Origin: Nocardioides sp. YR527 | GTDB lineage: Bacteria; Actinomycetota; Actinomycetes; Propionibacteriales; Nocardioidaceae | Assembly (NCBI RefSeq): GCF_900101045.1 | Contig: NZ_FNFN01000001.1 | Location: 310,001 to 374,000 of the forward strand | Reading direction: 5' to 3' | Length of the DNA: 64,000 nt | In this document: positions 50,219-59,616 of the stretch, one piece after another | Numbering within the stretch: the stretch's first letter is position 1 | How the letters are laid out: the number at the start of each line of letters is the position of its first letter | Notes under the pieces: generated by a model | Seen by the model: the letters and a program-made list of their open reading frames with translations, nothing else | What the model was told of the DNA's origin: nothing | The model's database searches: none | Translations under genes and position numbers: made by a program

Positions 50219-51925
50219 ATGCTCAAGAAGCGAGCTAAGTACGTAGCGGTCAGTGCCGCTGGCGTGCTCGGTCTTTCGCTGGGCCTGGCTGCCTGTGGCG
50301 GCGGGGACGGCGGCGGCTCGAGCTCGGCAAGCACGCTGACCATCGTCGCTGAGGACCCGATCGACCACCTGGACCCGCAGCGTATCTACGTCGGTGAGAC
50401 CATCTCGCACACCACGCGTCTGGTCTACCGCAAGCTGCTCTCGAACCCGGCGTCGACCGACCCCAAGGTCTCGAGCAAGCCGATCCCCGACCTGGCGACC
50501 GACGAGGGCACCTCGACCGAGGGCGCCAAGACCTGGTCGTTCACGATCAAGGACGGCGTGAAGTGGGAGGACGGCTCCGACATCACGTGTGAGGACTTCG
50601 CCTACGGCGCCTCGCGCAACTTCGCCGCCGACGAGCTCACCGGTGGACCGGGCTTCTACCTGACCGCGAAGCTCGCGCTCAAGGGTGAGTACCCCGGCCC
50701 CTACACCGCGACGCCGGAGCAGCAGGCCGACTTCGACCAGGCGGTGACTTGCGACGGCAAGACCATCACCTACAAGTTCAAGTCGCCGTGGCCGGACTTC
50801 CCGCTGGCGATCTCGTCGCTGCACATGATGGACCCCTACAAGGAGTCCGAGGACAAGGGCGCCAAGAACGACGACGTCATCTTCTCCAACGGCCCCTACA
50901 AGGTCGACACCTGGAACGCCCAGAAGGGCGGCACCCTGGTGCGCAACGACGAGTACGACCCGGAGACCGACGACAAGTCGCTCCGTGAGGCGAAGCCGGA
51001 CAAGGTCGTCTTCAAGTTCGGTGAGAAGGCCACGACCACTTACGAGAAGCTCTTCTCCGACAGCCCCGACTCGCAGGCGACCATCGTCAGCGGCTCGCGC
51101 GTCCCGCCGGAGTTCTACCCGCGTCTGACCGAGGCCGGCGTCAAGGACCGCTACACCCAGGTCCAGTCGCCCTACGTCGACTACCTGGTGCCGAACCAGA
51201 ACCAGATGAAGGACCCGAACGTCCGCAAGGCGCTCGCCCAGGCGACCGACGTCGAGTCCTGGATCGCCGCCGGCGGTGGCGAGAAGGCCTACACCCCGGC
51301 CGACTCGATCGTGAACCCGGCCGTTCCGGGCTACGTCGCCAACCCGGCGTACAAGGACCGCAACCTCAAGGGTGACCCGGCCGCGGCGAAGAAGACCCTG
51401 GCCGACGCCGGTGTCAAGACGCCGTACCCGATCACCTTCACCTACCCGCAGAGCGACACCGCTGACAAGCAGGCCGCCGCGCTGGTCGAGGGCTGGGAGG
51501 CCGCCGGCTTCAAGGTCACCCTGGACCCGCTGGGCGACGTCTACTACTCCAACATCCAGAAGCCTTCCAACAAGGCCGACGTGATGTGGGGCGGTTGGGG
51601 TGCCGACTGGGGCTCCGCGATGACCGTTACCGCGGCGCTGTTCGACAGCCGTCAGATCGAGAAGTCGACCAACGGCCAGAACTACGGCAACTACAACAAC
51701 CCGGCGGTCGACAAGCTGTTCGACCAGGCCGCCAACTCCGCCACCATCGAGGAGCAGAACAAGTTCCTCCAGGAGGCAGACGCGGTCATGGGTGAGGACG
51801 TCGCCTACATCCCGCTGGAGATCGCGACCTTTAACTGGGTCAACGGCTCCAAGGTGAAGGACTTCATCACGACCGATGCCTCCTCGTCCTACCCGGACCT
51901 GGGGCCCATCGACGTCGAGGACTGA
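50219..51925 (+). CDS. Family 5 oligopeptide-binding lipoprotein (module 1)
   Basis: A 568-residue solute-binding lipoprotein with signal peptide and lipobox (GLAACGG, Cys about 24). TLTIVAEDPIDHLDPQRIYV, WSFTIKDGVKWEDGSDITCEDF and MWGGWGADWGSAMT are typical of SBP family 5, which binds di- and oligopeptides or other small molecules. ATG 50219 has AAGGAGAAA upstream. A strong hairpin follows, probably lowering expression of the downstream permease and ATPase genes. Confidence 0.93.
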   Translation: MLKKRAKYVAVSAAGVLGLSLGLAACGGGDGGGSSSASTLTIVAEDPIDHLDPQRIYVGETISHTTRLVYRKLLSNPASTDPKVSSKPIPDLATDEGTSTEGAKTWSFTIKDGVKWEDGSDITCEDFAYGASRNFAADELTGGPGFYLTAKLALKGEYPGPYTATPEQQADFDQAVTCDGKTITYKFKSPWPDFPLAISSLHMMDPYKESEDKGAKNDDVIFSNGPYKVDTWNAQKGGTLVRNDEYDPETDDKSLREAKPDKVVFKFGEKATTTYEKLFSDSPDSQATIVSGSRVPPEFYPRLTEAGVKDRYTQVQSPYVDYLVPNQNQMKDPNVRKALAQATDVESWIAAGGGEKAYTPADSIVNPAVPGYVANPAYKDRNLKGDPAAAKKTLADAGVKTPYPITFTYPQSDTADKQAAALVEGWEAAGFKVTLDPLGDVYYSNIQKPSNKADVMWGGWGADWGSAMTVTAALFDSRQIEKSTNGQNYGNYNNPAVDKLFDQAANSATIEEQNKFLQEADAVMGEDVAYIPLEIATFNWVNGSKVKDFITTDASSSYPDLGPIDVED

Positions 51926-51975
51926 TCCTTCAGCTCCGCAACACCGTTCGGACGGCCCTGAGCCGTTCCGACCTT

Positions 51976-52005
51976 GGAGGCGGGGCTCGCCAGAGCCCCG
52001 CCTCC
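51976..52005 (+). terminator. Intra-operon hairpin after binding-protein gene
   Basis: GGAGGCGGGGCTC pairs perfectly with GAGCCCCGCCTCC around GCCA. It has no T-tract and probably acts as an attenuator or mRNA stabiliser. Module 2 has one at the same place. Confidence 0.7.
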
Positions 52006-52088
52006 CTCCATGTACCTGGACACGATTCCCCCCGGACGACACCCCACGACGGTGGTCCGGCCGATCCCAACGAAGGTGAGACCCACCG

Positions 52089-53105
52089 ATGGTCGCCTAC
52101 ATCATCCGGCGCGTGATCGTCGGCTTGCTCATGCTGGTGGCGATGAGCTTCATCGTCTTCGCACTGTTCATGAAGAACCCGGTCGACCCGGCACAGTTCT
52201 CCTGCGGCAAGAACTGCCCCCCCGAGCGCATCGAGGAGACCCGCCAGGCCCTCGGCTACGACCAGCCCCTGCTGGTCCAGTGGGGCGCCTTCGCCAAGGG
52301 CGTCGTCGTCGGCCGCGAGTACCCCGCCGACGAGGCGATGCGCGAGGCCAACCCCGAGCTGGTCACCGAGTGCGCGGCACCCTGCCTGGGCTACTCCCAG
52401 CAGCTGCAGATGACGGTCAACGACGAGATCGCCGAGGCAGCCCCGGTCTCGATCTCGATCGCCCTGGTCGCGGTCACCATCTGGGTCGTCTTCGGTGTTC
52501 TGTTCGGAGTGCTCGCAGCGGTCTTCAAGGGGACCCTCGTGGACCGCGGAGTCGTCGGAGCCACGCTGTCCCTCTATGCGTTTCCCACCTTCTTCGTGGG
52601 TGCCTTGCTGATCAACTTCGTAGCCATCAAATGGGGGATCTTCCCCGCGCCGGGTTACGTGACGATCGCCGAGGGTGGCGTCGGAGAGTGGCTGCTCCAG
52701 CTCATGCTCCCCGGGTTCACTCTCGCGGCGGTCTACATGGCGGGCTACGTACGCATGACCCGGGCGTTCGTACTCGAGTCGATGAGCGAGGACTACATCC
52801 GCACCGCGAAGTCCAAGGGCCTCAAGGGTGGCAAGGTGCTGTTCAAGCACGCGCTGCGCGCCGCGCTGACCCCGCTGGTGACGATGTTCGGTCTCGACGT
52901 CGCTGCCGTCCTCGGCGGCGCGATCATCACCGAGGACGTCTTCAACTACTACGGTCTCGGAAAGCTCGCGGTGACCGCGAACGAGACCTACGACCTTCCC
53001 ACCATCGTGGGCCTGGTGCTGCTTCTCGGCGCTCTGGTGATCATCGCCAACATCGTCGTCGACGTCCTGTACGCCTTCATCGACCCGCGCGTGCGCGTCG
53101 CCTGA
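52089..53105 (+). CDS. Oligopeptide ABC permease, DppB/OppB type (module 1)
   Basis: A 338-residue permease with six helices. The DppB start YIIRRVIVGLLMLVAMSFIV, a large outer loop after helix 1 (about 30-115) with four Cys (CGKNC and CAAPC), and the EAA loop SEDYIRTAKSKGLKGGKVLF are seen. The paired cysteines of the outer loop are shared with the module 2 protein and could form disulfides. GAAGGTGAG precedes the ATG. Confidence 0.93.
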   Translation: MVAYIIRRVIVGLLMLVAMSFIVFALFMKNPVDPAQFSCGKNCPPERIEETRQALGYDQPLLVQWGAFAKGVVVGREYPADEAMREANPELVTECAAPCLGYSQQLQMTVNDEIAEAAPVSISIALVAVTIWVVFGVLFGVLAAVFKGTLVDRGVVGATLSLYAFPTFFVGALLINFVAIKWGIFPAPGYVTIAEGGVGEWLLQLMLPGFTLAAVYMAGYVRMTRAFVLESMSEDYIRTAKSKGLKGGKVLFKHALRAALTPLVTMFGLDVAAVLGGAIITEDVFNYYGLGKLAVTANETYDLPTIVGLVLLLGALVIIANIVVDVLYAFIDPRVRVA

Positions 53106-53120
53106 CCCGGGAGTTGATCC

Positions 53121-54206
53121 ATGACTGACCTCTCCAAGACCCCCGAGACGACGCTGGCCAAGGATGGCGCGTTCCTCTCGGTGCGGGACCTGAAGGTTCA
53201 CTTCTCCACCTCCGACGGCATCGTCAAGGCGACCGACGGCCTCTCCTTCGACCTCGAGCGTGGCAAGACGCTCGGCATCGTGGGCGAGTCCGGCTCCGGC
53301 AAGTCCGTCTCCAGCTCGGCGATCATGGGGCTGCACCGCGGCACCAACGCCATCCTCAGCGGCGAGATCATGCTCGACGGCGTCGACCTGCTCAAGGTGA
53401 GCAACGAGGACATGCGCAAGCGTCGCGGCCGCGACGTGGCGATGATCTTCCAGGACCCGCTCTCCGCGATGCACCCGTACTACTCGGTGGGCAACCAGAT
53501 CATGGAGGCCTACCAGGTCCACAACGACGTGACCAAGAGGGAGGCGCGCAAGCGCGCCATCGAGATGCTCGACCGTGTCGGCATCCCGCAGCCCGACCGT
53601 CGCGTGGACGACTACCCGCACCAGTTCTCCGGCGGTATGCGCCAGCGCGCGATGATCGCGATGGGGCTGATCAACAACCCGAGCCTGCTCATCGCCGACG
53701 AGCCGACCACGGCTCTCGACGTGACCGTCCAGGCGCAGATCCTCGACCTGCTCCAGGACCTGCAGCGCGACTTCGACGCAGCGGTCATCATCATCACCCA
53801 CGACCTCGGTGTCGTGGCGGAGATGGCAGATGACGTACTCGTGATGTACGCCGGCCGCGCGGTCGAGTACGGCCCGTGCAAGGAGATCCTCACCAACCCG
53901 GAGATGCCCTATACCTGGGGTCTCCTCTCCAGCGTGCCGGATCTGACCGCCTCGACCGAGGCCAAGCTGATCCCGATCCGGGGCAACCCGCCCTCGCTGC
54001 TCAACCCGCCGCCGGGATGTGCCTTCGAGCCGCGCTGCGACCACGTGGCGAAGGTGGGTGGCGACCTGTGCAGGACGGTGCTGCCCGAGCTCACCCCTGC
54101 CAAGAGCGGTGGCAACCACATCAGGCGCTGCCACATCAAGAATGCCGACGAGGTCTACGAGGCAGAGATCCTGCCCGAGATCGCCCCTGACCTGGTGGAG
54201 GACTGA
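53121..54206 (+). CDS. dppD: Oligopeptide ABC ATPase DppD
   Basis: A 361-residue ATPase with Walker A GESGSGKSVSSSAIMG (about 54-69). The signature is FSGGMRQRAMIAMGL, Walker B LLIADEPTTALDVT and the switch IITHDLG. The C-terminal oligopeptide-transporter domain contains GNPPSLLNPPPGCAFEPRC, whose cysteines bind an iron-sulfur cluster in related proteins. It overlaps dppF (TGATG). Only one dppD-dppF pair serves the two modules of this region. Confidence 0.94.
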   Translation: MTDLSKTPETTLAKDGAFLSVRDLKVHFSTSDGIVKATDGLSFDLERGKTLGIVGESGSGKSVSSSAIMGLHRGTNAILSGEIMLDGVDLLKVSNEDMRKRRGRDVAMIFQDPLSAMHPYYSVGNQIMEAYQVHNDVTKREARKRAIEMLDRVGIPQPDRRVDDYPHQFSGGMRQRAMIAMGLINNPSLLIADEPTTALDVTVQAQILDLLQDLQRDFDAAVIIITHDLGVVAEMADDVLVMYAGRAVEYGPCKEILTNPEMPYTWGLLSSVPDLTASTEAKLIPIRGNPPSLLNPPPGCAFEPRCDHVAKVGGDLCRTVLPELTPAKSGGNHIRRCHIKNADEVYEAEILPEIAPDLVED

Positions 54207-55393
54207 TGAGCGACACCACGACTGCCACTGCGGCCTCGGTCGCGCCGGCGAGCACCGAGACGGTGCTCTCGGTCGAGAACCTGAAGATGCACTTCCCGGT
54301 CAAGGGCAGCGGCGTGATCCGGCGTACGGTCGGGCACGTCAAGGCCGTCGACGGGGTCTCCTTCGAGGTGGCCAAGGGCACCGCGCTGGGCCTCGTCGGT
54401 GAGTCGGGTTGTGGCAAGTCCACCACCGGGCGGATGGTGACGCGGCTCTACAAGCCCACCGAAGGCAAGATCAACTTCGAGGGCATCGACATCGCCGGCT
54501 ACTCCGGCCGGCAGCTGCACCCGATGCGCCGGGAGATCCAGATGATCTTCCAGGACCCGTCGACCTCGCTGAACCCGCGTCACACCGTCGGCTCGATCAT
54601 CGGCGCACCGCTCCGGATCCACAACATGGTGCCGAAGAACAAGGTGCTCAGCCGGGTCCAGGAGCTGCTCGAGGTCGTCGGCCTCAACCCGGAGCACTAC
54701 AACCGATACCCGCACGAGTTCTCCGGCGGTCAGCGCCAGCGCATCGGCATCGCCCGGGCGCTGACCCTGCAGCCGAAGCTGCTCGTCGCCGACGAGCCCG
54801 TCTCCGCGCTCGACGTCTCGATCCAGGCCCAGGTGATCAACCTTCTGCAGGACCTGCAGAAGGAGTTCGACATCTCCTTCCTGTTCATCGCGCACGACCT
54901 CGCCATCGTCCGCCACTTCTGCCCTGAGGTCGCGGTGATGTACCTCGGCAAGATCGTGGAGATCGGTGACCGCGAGTCGATCTACGAGCGGGCTCACCAC
55001 CCCTACACCCAGGCGCTGCTCTCGGCCGTGCCCGACGTGAAGCAGGCCGCCGTCGGCGGCCGTCGTGAGCGGATCCGGCTGGAGGGCGACGTACCTTCGC
55101 CGATCAACCCGCCATCGGGCTGCCACTTCCGCACCCGCTGCGCCATCGCCAAGGACATCTGCTCCGTGGTCGAGCCGCCGCTGCTGCAGATCGGCAAGAA
55201 GCACAAGGTCGCCTGCCACTTCCCGGGTGAGATCCACCAGCACCCGGAGAAGCCGATCACCGCGCCGCTCCTGGGCGTCGACGAGTTCGGTGCACCGGAC
55301 CCGGGCGCCAGCCCGGCCGAGGTCCCTGGCGACGGTCCCGGTTACGCCGACACCTGGTACGACCTGGCGAACAACTCGCGGGGTCGCGCCTGA
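54206..55393 (+). CDS. dppF: Oligopeptide ABC ATPase DppF
   Basis: A 395-residue partner ATPase with Walker A GESGCGKSTTGRMV (about 71-84), signature FSGGQRQRIGIARAL, Walker B LLVADEPVSALDVS and switch FIAHDLA. The C-terminal oligopeptide domain has GDVPSPINPPSGCHFRTRC. A hydrophilic tail of about 40 residues is extra. It ends the five-gene module 1 operon; a terminator follows. Confidence 0.94.
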   Translation: MSDTTTATAASVAPASTETVLSVENLKMHFPVKGSGVIRRTVGHVKAVDGVSFEVAKGTALGLVGESGCGKSTTGRMVTRLYKPTEGKINFEGIDIAGYSGRQLHPMRREIQMIFQDPSTSLNPRHTVGSIIGAPLRIHNMVPKNKVLSRVQELLEVVGLNPEHYNRYPHEFSGGQRQRIGIARALTLQPKLLVADEPVSALDVSIQAQVINLLQDLQKEFDISFLFIAHDLAIVRHFCPEVAVMYLGKIVEIGDRESIYERAHHPYTQALLSAVPDVKQAAVGGRRERIRLEGDVPSPINPPSGCHFRTRCAIAKDICSVVEPPLLQIGKKHKVACHFPGEIHQHPEKPITAPLLGVDEFGAPDPGASPAEVPGDGPGYADTWYDLANNSRGRA

Positions 55394-55421
55394 GGATCTC
55401 CCGCGTCTCGGCGAGATTACG

Positions 55422-55458
55422 AAAGACGGTCCGCAGCCTATGGCTGCGGGCCGTCTTT
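55422..55458 (+). terminator. Terminator after dppF
   Basis: AAAGACGGTCCGCAGCC pairs with GGCTGCGGGCCGTCTTT (one mismatch) around TAT, and is followed by GTTTCG. Confidence 0.85.
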
Positions 55459-55462
55459 GTTT

Positions 55463-55523
55463 CGTGTGTGTCACACGTCACCGTCGGTATCGAACCGTTA
55501 CCTGTAGTCCCGCCCGAACCGTT
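55463..55523. promoter_or_regulatory. Palindrome and paired direct repeats upstream of module 2
   Basis: CGTGTG-TGT-CACACG (55463-55477) is a perfect palindrome. CGAACCGTT occurs at 55491-55499 and 55515-55523, 24 bp apart, about two helical turns. CATAACT near 55532 may be a -10 element. Regulators are not known. Confidence 0.35.
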
Positions 55524-55623
55524 GCAACTTGGCATAACTTGATCAGCGCGCCGGCTCGGGACCGCGCGAAGTGGTCTTTTCTTGGGCGTACCGAGCCTTG
55601 GCATCGAACGGAGATCCGAGCGT

Positions 55624-56622
55624 ATGACTGTGTCCGAAGTGTTGATCCAGGGTCCTGACCCCGAGATCGATCCGGAACCGAGGACGGGCGAGGTCGCCGG
55701 CCGTTCGCCGATGCGGATCGCCATGGACCGTCTCCTCTCGGACAAGGTCGCGATGATCTGTGCCGGCATCGTGCTGCTCTTCGTCCTGATCGCCATCTTC
55801 GCGCCGCTGCTGTGCAAGCTGTTCGGCGTCGAGCTGCGCGCCGGTGACCCGGTGACCGACACCGACTCGTTCAACTACCCCGTCATCGGCCCGCCCAACT
55901 ACGGGTTCACCTGGGAGGCCCCGCTCGGCCTGGAGCCCAACTCCGGCAACGACCTGCTCGCGGAGTGGTTCTACGGCGCGCGTACGTCCCTGCTGGTGGC
56001 CACGATCGCCACGGTCGTCTCGACCGTCGTCGGTGTGGTGCTCGGCCTGATCGCGGGCTACAGCCGCGGCTGGGGTGACCGGGTGATCACGTTCATGATC
56101 GACCTCTTCCTCACGCTGCCGTTCCTGCTGGTCGCGATCGCGATCTCGCCGATGCTGGTGGAGCGCTGGCGGGAGAACCCGACGATGCTCGACAACGCCT
56201 CGCTGATCGCGCTCATCGTGATCCTCTCGATCTTCGGGTGGATGGGCCTGGCCCGGCTGATCCGCGGTGAGGTGATCTCGCTGCGTGAGCGCGAGTTCAT
56301 CGAGGCCGCGCACGTCCTCGGGATGCCGACCCACCGGATCCTGTTCAAGGAGCTGCTGCCCAACCTGGTGGCGCCGATCGTCGTCTCGTTCTCGCTGAGC
56401 CTGCCGGCCACGATCGCCGCGGAGGCGACGCTGGCCTACCTCGGCGTCGGTGTCACCGGACGCCCGTCTTGGGGGCAGACGATCCTGCGCGCCCAGAGCT
56501 GGTTCGACGAATACCCCCTGTACCTCTACGCGCCGATCGTCGGGATCGTGGTCCTGGTCTTCGCGCTCAACCTGCTCGGAGACGCCATCCGCGACGCCTT
56601 CGACCCCAAGTCTTTCCGGTGA
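55624..56622 (+). CDS. Oligopeptide ABC permease, DppC/OppC type (module 2)
   Basis: A 332-residue paralogue of the module 1 DppC. It has PMRIAMDRLLSDKVAMICAG, LGLEPNSGNDLLAEWFYGAR and the EAA loop EFIEAAHVLGMPTHRILFKE. Six helices follow an N-terminal polar region of about 45 residues. ATG 55624 is chosen over an open frame from 55582. It likely pairs with the permease encoded at 58593 and uses DppD/DppF from module 1 (inference). Confidence 0.92.
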   Translation: MTVSEVLIQGPDPEIDPEPRTGEVAGRSPMRIAMDRLLSDKVAMICAGIVLLFVLIAIFAPLLCKLFGVELRAGDPVTDTDSFNYPVIGPPNYGFTWEAPLGLEPNSGNDLLAEWFYGARTSLLVATIATVVSTVVGVVLGLIAGYSRGWGDRVITFMIDLFLTLPFLLVAIAISPMLVERWRENPTMLDNASLIALIVILSIFGWMGLARLIRGEVISLREREFIEAAHVLGMPTHRILFKELLPNLVAPIVVSFSLSLPATIAAEATLAYLGVGVTGRPSWGQTILRAQSWFDEYPLYLYAPIVGIVVLVFALNLLGDAIRDAFDPKSFR

Positions 56623-56669
56623 GCACGTCGTCGGAGAGAGGCATCAACCATGGAAGGTGGAGACCTACG

Positions 56670-58481
56670 ATGCGATTGAAGAGAACAGTGATCGCCGCCA
56701 GTGCGATCGCTGCGCTGACGCTCACCGCTGCTTGTGGTGGCGGGGACGGCGGTGGCGAGGACCCGGCCGGCGAGTTCAAGGCCGGCGGCGGTGCCGGCGC
56801 CGGCAAGGACGCCACGGCCGAGGGCCCGCTGGAGATCCCGTCCGACGCCAAGATGGGTGGCACCATCTCGGTCGTCACCAACAACGCGCCCGCCACGCTC
56901 GACCCGACCCGGACCTACTACACCGACTCGGGAGCGATCATGTCCGGGTTGGTGACCCGGTCGCTGACGCAGTACGTCTACGACGAGAAGAGCGGCGATT
57001 CCATCCTGGTCCCCGACCTCGCCACCGACCTCGGCCAGGTCTCCGAGGACGGCCTGACCTGGACCTTCACGCTCAAGGACGGGATCAAGTACGAGGACGG
57101 CACCGACGTCACCGCCGAGGACGTCGTCTACGGCATCAAGCGCTCGTTCGCGACCGACACCCTGACCGACGGCCCGACGTACCAGACGACGTTCTTCAAG
57201 GACGGCCAGAAGTACAAGGGCCCGTTCGCGGACACCGACGCCGAGCTCCAGAAGCTCCCCGACTACGACGCCAGCGCCGGCTGGTACGGCGGTGAGGACT
57301 ACGACGGCGTCGAGGCCGACGGCAACAAGGTGATCATCCACCTGGCCCAGGCGTTCCCCGAGCTCGACTACTACGCCTCGTTCCCGGTCTTCTCACCGAT
57401 CCCGAAGGCCAAGGACAAGGACCCGCTGGCCTACGAGAGCCACCCGATGGCGACCGGCCCCTACAAGTTCGAGTCCTACAAGCCGGGCACCTCGCTGAAG
57501 CTGGTCAAGAACGACCAGTGGGCCGCCGACACCGACCCCGGCCGGTTCCAGGCCGTCGACGCCTTCGACTTCAAGTTCGCCCAGGACACCGCGAAGATCG
57601 AGAACCAGATCCTCGGCGACAAGGGCGCGGCCCAGTCGATGATCGGATACGACGACGTCACGCCGCCGACGTACAAGTCGATCAAGGAGAAGGCGCCGGA
57701 GAACCTCATCGAGGGCACCTCGCCGTGCACCTACATGTACCGTCCGGACCAGACCAAGATCACGGACAAGAAGGTCCGCGAGGCGATCAGCTGGGCCTAC
57801 CCCTACCAGGCGGCCTGGAAGGCCTCCGGCGAGATCGTCGGCGTCACCATTCAGCCCGGCACCTCGCTGCTTCCCCCGGGCACCGCGGGTCGCGTCGAGT
57901 ACCAGTACCCGAAGGGTCAGGACGGCCAGACCACCGACCCGGAGAAGGCCAAGGCGCTGCTCAAGGAGGCCGGGGCCGAGGGCTTCGAGATCAAGTGGTA
58001 CTACGAGCGCGACGATGAGCAGTCGGTCGCCAAGAAGGACCAGATGGTCAAGGGCTTCGAGGCCGCCGGCTTCAAGGCGACCCCGGTGGCCTCGACCGAC
58101 GAGACCTACCGCGACGACCAGAGCAACCTCGACGCTCCGATCAACCTCCGCTACGGCGGCTGGTGCTCCGACTGGCCCTCCGGCGGCTCGTGGTTCCCGG
58201 CTCAGTGGATCGGCTCGAACGCCAACAAGCCGGGCATGCCGAACCCGACCAACTTCAAGGAGGCCGACGCCGACGCGAAGCAGGCCGAGATCCTGAAGAT
58301 GGACGCCGACAAGGTTCCCGCGGCCTGGGGCGAGTTCGACAAGTGGATGCAGGAGACCTACATGGTCGAGATCAACGCCGGCTACGACGCGAACGCCTTC
58401 ATCAAGGGCTCGCTGGTCGGCGGGGTCGTCAACGACCCGGTCAAGGGCATGCCGAGCTTCTCCATCATGTACCTCAAGTGA
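56670..58481 (+). CDS. Family 5 oligopeptide-binding lipoprotein (module 2)
   Basis: A 603-residue lipoprotein with lipobox (LTAACGG, Cys about 22) and a Gly/Ala-rich linker. SBP family 5 features include GGTISVVTNNAPATLDPTR, WTFTLKDGIKYEDGTDVTAE and INLRYGGWCSDWPSG. It is only distantly similar to the module 1 protein, so a different ligand is likely. ATG 56670 has GGTGGAG upstream; the long open frame from 56469 runs inside the permease gene. Confidence 0.93.
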   Translation: MRLKRTVIAASAIAALTLTAACGGGDGGGEDPAGEFKAGGGAGAGKDATAEGPLEIPSDAKMGGTISVVTNNAPATLDPTRTYYTDSGAIMSGLVTRSLTQYVYDEKSGDSILVPDLATDLGQVSEDGLTWTFTLKDGIKYEDGTDVTAEDVVYGIKRSFATDTLTDGPTYQTTFFKDGQKYKGPFADTDAELQKLPDYDASAGWYGGEDYDGVEADGNKVIIHLAQAFPELDYYASFPVFSPIPKAKDKDPLAYESHPMATGPYKFESYKPGTSLKLVKNDQWAADTDPGRFQAVDAFDFKFAQDTAKIENQILGDKGAAQSMIGYDDVTPPTYKSIKEKAPENLIEGTSPCTYMYRPDQTKITDKKVREAISWAYPYQAAWKASGEIVGVTIQPGTSLLPPGTAGRVEYQYPKGQDGQTTDPEKAKALLKEAGAEGFEIKWYYERDDEQSVAKKDQMVKGFEAAGFKATPVASTDETYRDDQSNLDAPINLRYGGWCSDWPSGGSWFPAQWIGSNANKPGMPNPTNFKEADADAKQAEILKMDADKVPAAWGEFDKWMQETYMVEINAGYDANAFIKGSLVGGVVNDPVKGMPSFSIMYLK

Positions 58482-58487
58482 GCTGAT

Positions 58488-58522
58488 CCGGCCGGCGTGG
58501 GCGCACCCCACGCCGGCCGGAC
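58488..58522 (+). terminator. Intra-operon hairpin after second binding-protein gene
   Basis: TCCGGCCGGCGTGGG pairs perfectly (15 bp) with its complement around CGCAC, directly after the binding-protein gene as in module 1. It is probably polar on the permease gene downstream. Confidence 0.72.
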
Positions 58523-58592
58523 CCACACATAGGACACCGCAACGCCGGGCAAGCGCCCGTGGACAACTTCTAGGAAGCGAGACCTCCGTCCC

Positions 58593-59585
58593 ATGATCGG
58601 TTTTGTCGTACGCCGGTTGATCTCGGCAGTGCTCGTGCTGTTCGTGATCTCGGTGGCGGTCGTCGCGCTCTTCACCTATGGCCCGAGCGACCCGGCGGAC
58701 GCGATGTGCCCGGAGCCCAAGTGCACCGCCGAGCGTCAGGACGCGATCACGGAGGCGCTCAACCTGGATGCGCCGCTCCATGTTCAGTACACCGAGTACA
58801 TGACCGGCATCTTCAAGGGTCGCGAGATCGCCTTCGGCTCCGAGTCGTACGACTGTGAGGCCCCGTGCTTCGGGGTCAGCTTCATCTACCGGGTCAACGT
58901 CTGGGACGACATCAAGGACCGGATCGGGCCGACGGTCTCGGTCGCGGTCGGGGCCGGCGTCACGATCCTGCTCATCGGCGTGCCCATCGGGATGTTCGCG
59001 GCAAGACGCAGGGGGACCTCGGCGGACAAGACCGTGATCGGCGCGACGCTGGTGATCGAGTCGATCCCGTACTACCTGTTCGTCCTGCTCGCGTTCCTCT
59101 ATCTCGCGGTCAGCGCCGGGATCTTCCCGCAGGAGGGCTATCACCCGCTGACCGACTCACCGCTGAAGTGGGCCTGGGGCCTGCTGCTGCCCTGGCTCGC
59201 CCTCGGCCTGGTCAACTCCTCCAAGTACGCCCGGTTCACCCGCGGGTCGATGATCGAGGCGTTCAACCAGGACTACGTCCGCACGGCGCGCGCCAAGGGC
59301 CTTCACGAGCGCCGGATCGTCAACAAGCACGCGCTGCGCGCGGCCGTCGTGCCGATCGTGACGATCTTCGGCATCGACTTCGGAGCGCTGCTGACGGGCA
59401 CCATCTTCACCGAGCTCATCTTCGGCATCCCCGGCCTCGGTCTGCGGGCGCTCAACGCGGTCAGTCAGAGCGACCTGCCGGTCATCGAGGCGACCACGCT
59501 GATCTCCGCCCTCATCATCGTGGTCACCAACCTCCTGGTCGACCTCTTCTACAGCGTGCTCGACCCACGCGTACGCCTCACCTGA
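58593..59585 (+). CDS. Oligopeptide ABC permease, DppB/OppB type (module 2)
   Basis: A 330-residue DppB paralogue. The N-terminus FVVRRLISAVLVLFVISVAV, the outer loop with two Cys pairs (CPEPKC, CEAPC) and the EAA loop NQDYVRTARAKGLHERRIVN are seen. The ending DPRVRLT is nearly the same as in module 1 (DPRVRVA). No ATPase genes follow; rarA is next with its own promoter. Confidence 0.93.
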   Translation: MIGFVVRRLISAVLVLFVISVAVVALFTYGPSDPADAMCPEPKCTAERQDAITEALNLDAPLHVQYTEYMTGIFKGREIAFGSESYDCEAPCFGVSFIYRVNVWDDIKDRIGPTVSVAVGAGVTILLIGVPIGMFAARRRGTSADKTVIGATLVIESIPYYLFVLLAFLYLAVSAGIFPQEGYHPLTDSPLKWAWGLLLPWLALGLVNSSKYARFTRGSMIEAFNQDYVRTARAKGLHERRIVNKHALRAAVVPIVTIFGIDFGALLTGTIFTELIFGIPGLGLRALNAVSQSDLPVIEATTLISALIIVVTNLLVDLFYSVLDPRVRLT

Positions 59586-59610
59586 CCCGCCTGCTGTCGG
59601 TGCCGGCCAC

Positions 59611-59616
59611 TAGGGT
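59611..59616 (+). promoter_or_regulatory. -10 element for leaderless rarA mRNA
   Basis: TAGGGT ends six bases before the GTG at 59623. Confidence 0.5.

Noticed and set aside
51930..54134. 734-codon minus-strand open frame opposite dppB-dppD
   Set aside because: Low-complexity composition and full antisense overlap with conserved transporter genes; no ribosome site or motif.
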